DNA of 64,000 nt from contig JALWTS010000034.1 in NCBI GenBank assembly GCA_027077805.1, forward strand, positions 104,154 through 168,153, written 5' to 3'. The stretch's first letter is position 1. Each line of letters starts with the position of its first letter. This document shows positions 28,501-31,500 of the stretch, in pieces. Below the pieces are notes generated by a model, which saw only the letters and a program-made list of their open reading frames with translations, did no database searches and was not told where the DNA came from. The position numbers were made by a program, and so were the translations under genes. Source of the DNA: Gammaproteobacteria bacterium (GTDB taxonomy: Bacteria; Pseudomonadota; Gammaproteobacteria; JABHGC01).

Positions 28501-31500
28501 TATTACAAGAAATTTCGCATGCCTATCATGCGTATCAACAACAGCAAGTCCCTACTTTGCCTGAACTTGCGTTACAGTATAGTGATTATAGTGTTTGGCA
28601 ACGTCGATATTTGCAAGGTTCCGTATTGGAAAGCAGTCTTGAGTATTGGCAACAAAAATTAGCTAAGGTCCCTATATTACAATTACCGACGGATTATCCC
28701 CGACCTGAGGTAAGCCGTTTTCATGGGGCACAATACGCATTTCAATTCCCTTTGGATTTAACGCAAGCATTAATACGATTGGCGAAACAACAACAAAGTA
28801 CCTTGTTTATGGTGTTATTATCCGCTTGGGCATTATTATTGTCTCGTTATGCCAAACAAACCGATTTTTGTATTGGAACACCTGTGGCAGGGAGGTTTCA
28901 ACCGGAATTAGAAAATTTAATTGGTTTATTTGTCAATGCCTTAGTGATTCGGGTTGATTTTGCGAATCATCCTAATTTTACCCAATTATTACAGCAAGTA
29001 AAAACCACTGTATTAGATGCGTTTTCTCATCAACAAGTGCCTGCTGAAAAAGTGATTGAAGCCGTAGCGCCCGAACGGCATTTAAATCATGCTCCTTTAA
29101 GCCAAGTGGGTTTTGTATTACAAAATTTACCCACCCGAGGTATGGTCTGGCAAGATTTAGATATTGAATGGTTGACCTTAGATACCGATACTGCCAAATA
29201 TGATATGATTTTAAGCATGATGGAAACGGACTTAGGTTTAGCGGGTACGATGGAATATAATACCGATATTTTTAGTGAAACCCGTATTAAACAATGGTGT
29301 CAACATTATCAGAATTTGTTAAGTGCCATTGTTAGAGCGCCTGAGCAGTCGGTTTTGCATTATCAATTTGTGAGCAGAGCCGATATTTGGCAAGCACTGG
29401 CTTGGGATGCCAGCGAATATGTGAAATTATTTGAATTAAGTTCTACCCAACGAGATTTGTTTTTAAACAGCCTCTTATATCCCGATACGATTTATAATAG
29501 TTTGGGTAATACCATTGAAATTAAACAGGCGATGGATAAAAGTTTATGGCAAGCTACTTTAGCCTTGCTTTATGAGTCTTATGATTTATCACGGGCGACG
29601 TTTGGTCGTTGTAATTTAGTGGAAACCTCCTGTTGGCAAGGGGTAAAAACGTCAGTACCAATGGGGTTGCAATGGCTGGATTGGCAAGATATTGCGGATG
29701 ACTCTGAACAAATTAAACAACGAGTTCAGGCATTGATTTATCGTCCTTATCAGGTTGATGCGAATCCTCCCTTACTCTTTCAACAAACCGTATCGCAACT
29801 TGCACCTGATCATTATTTGGTGATTAATGCGGTACATCATATGATTGCAGACGGGGTAACTGGCTTATTAATTTGGATGAAATTTTCTGAGGTTTATCAG
29901 GCCTTGCTTAATCAGCAAACGCCTGAAATTGTTTCCTCACGCTATCAAGACTATGTCGCTTGGGATCAACAGCATTTTGACCAAAGGGATACCTTGCAAT
30001 ATTGGCAACAGCAAGCGACAAAAATTCAAGCCTTACCCGTATTGTCAGCTCATGTAGCACACTCACAGTTTATGAGTGTCTCAAAAACAATTAATTCTGA
30101 GCATTGGCAAGCCATTCGTCAATTTTGTCGACATTATAGAATAACCCCAGCGATTTATTTCCGAGGCTTAGTCGGTTTATTATTACAAACCTTATTACAA
30201 CCTGAACAAGATTTTTATTTTTATGAAATAGCCAGTAGTCGTGAGTATAAATATCGTCATGATCTTGGCTGTTTTTATCACCAAATTCCTGTGATAATGC
30301 CCTTAACTTTGTTCAATGCCAATCTCAGCGATTATATTAATCATTGTAAACAATATATACGGCAATTAGGCAAGCATCAATATTTATCCGTTAGTCAACA
30401 ACGGCAAATTTTACCCCAAGGTCAATTAGGCTTTTATTATAATTGTTACGATTTTATCACAGGGGTTGATTTTCTTGGACAATCAATGGAGATTACTTGG
30501 TATCCACCAAAAGTGCCACAAGGACAGGTTTATTTTGTGGTAGAAATTGGCGATCAACCGCAGTTACACTATTATTATCACAGTCAAGATTGGCAAGATG
30601 GCTATTGTTTAGAACGATTATTCGCTTTTTCTGAACAATGGGTACAGGATTATCAACAATCATTACATTTATTAGAACATTTGCTTATTTGGGAGCAACA
30701 AAAATTACATGCTACGCAAGCCAAAGCACCCACCACCTTATTAACTTGGGATTGGTTTTATCAACAATTCTACCAATATTCCCAAAAACAACCGGAGGTG
30801 ATTGCGGTGGTATCCGCTGGACAGCAATTAAGTTATCGACAATTAGAGCAACAATCGAATGCCTTAGCTTGGGCGTTATATGAGCAAGGTTTAGGGCAGG
30901 CAGATATTATTGCCATTTGTTTACCTAAAACTGTCAATTGGCTAGTCGCCATACTAGCGGTGTTAAAAGTTGGGGCTTGTTATCTGCCTTTAGATGCCAG
31001 CTATCCTGAAAAACGCATTCAAACGATTGTTAACGATGCGAATGCAAAACTGGTTTTAACTTGTGCTGAATTGCAATCAGTGTTTGCTGATTTGCCTATG
31101 GCTTATGATTTGTTACATGATGACTTAAGCTCATGTGCAGAGGCACCCCCTGTGGTTGCCCGACCTAACGATCCACAATATGTGATTTACACCTCAGGTT
31201 CGACAGGACAGCCTAAAGGCTCTATGATTTTACAACAGGGTTTTTATCATTTAGTGCAATGGTATCAACAACAGTTTGCTTTTAATTCTCAAGATAAATG
31301 GCTAATTATCAGTGCTATGGGCTTTGATTTGACCCAGAAAAATCTATTTGTGGCATTATTCGTTGGGGGTAGCATTGTCTTTTATCCAGAGACTTGGTAT
31401 GACCCTGTGAAAATTCAGCAACAAATTCAACAACAGGGGATTAGTGTTTTAAACTGTGCCCCTTCCGCATTTTATCCCATTTTGGATCACGCCAGTGATT

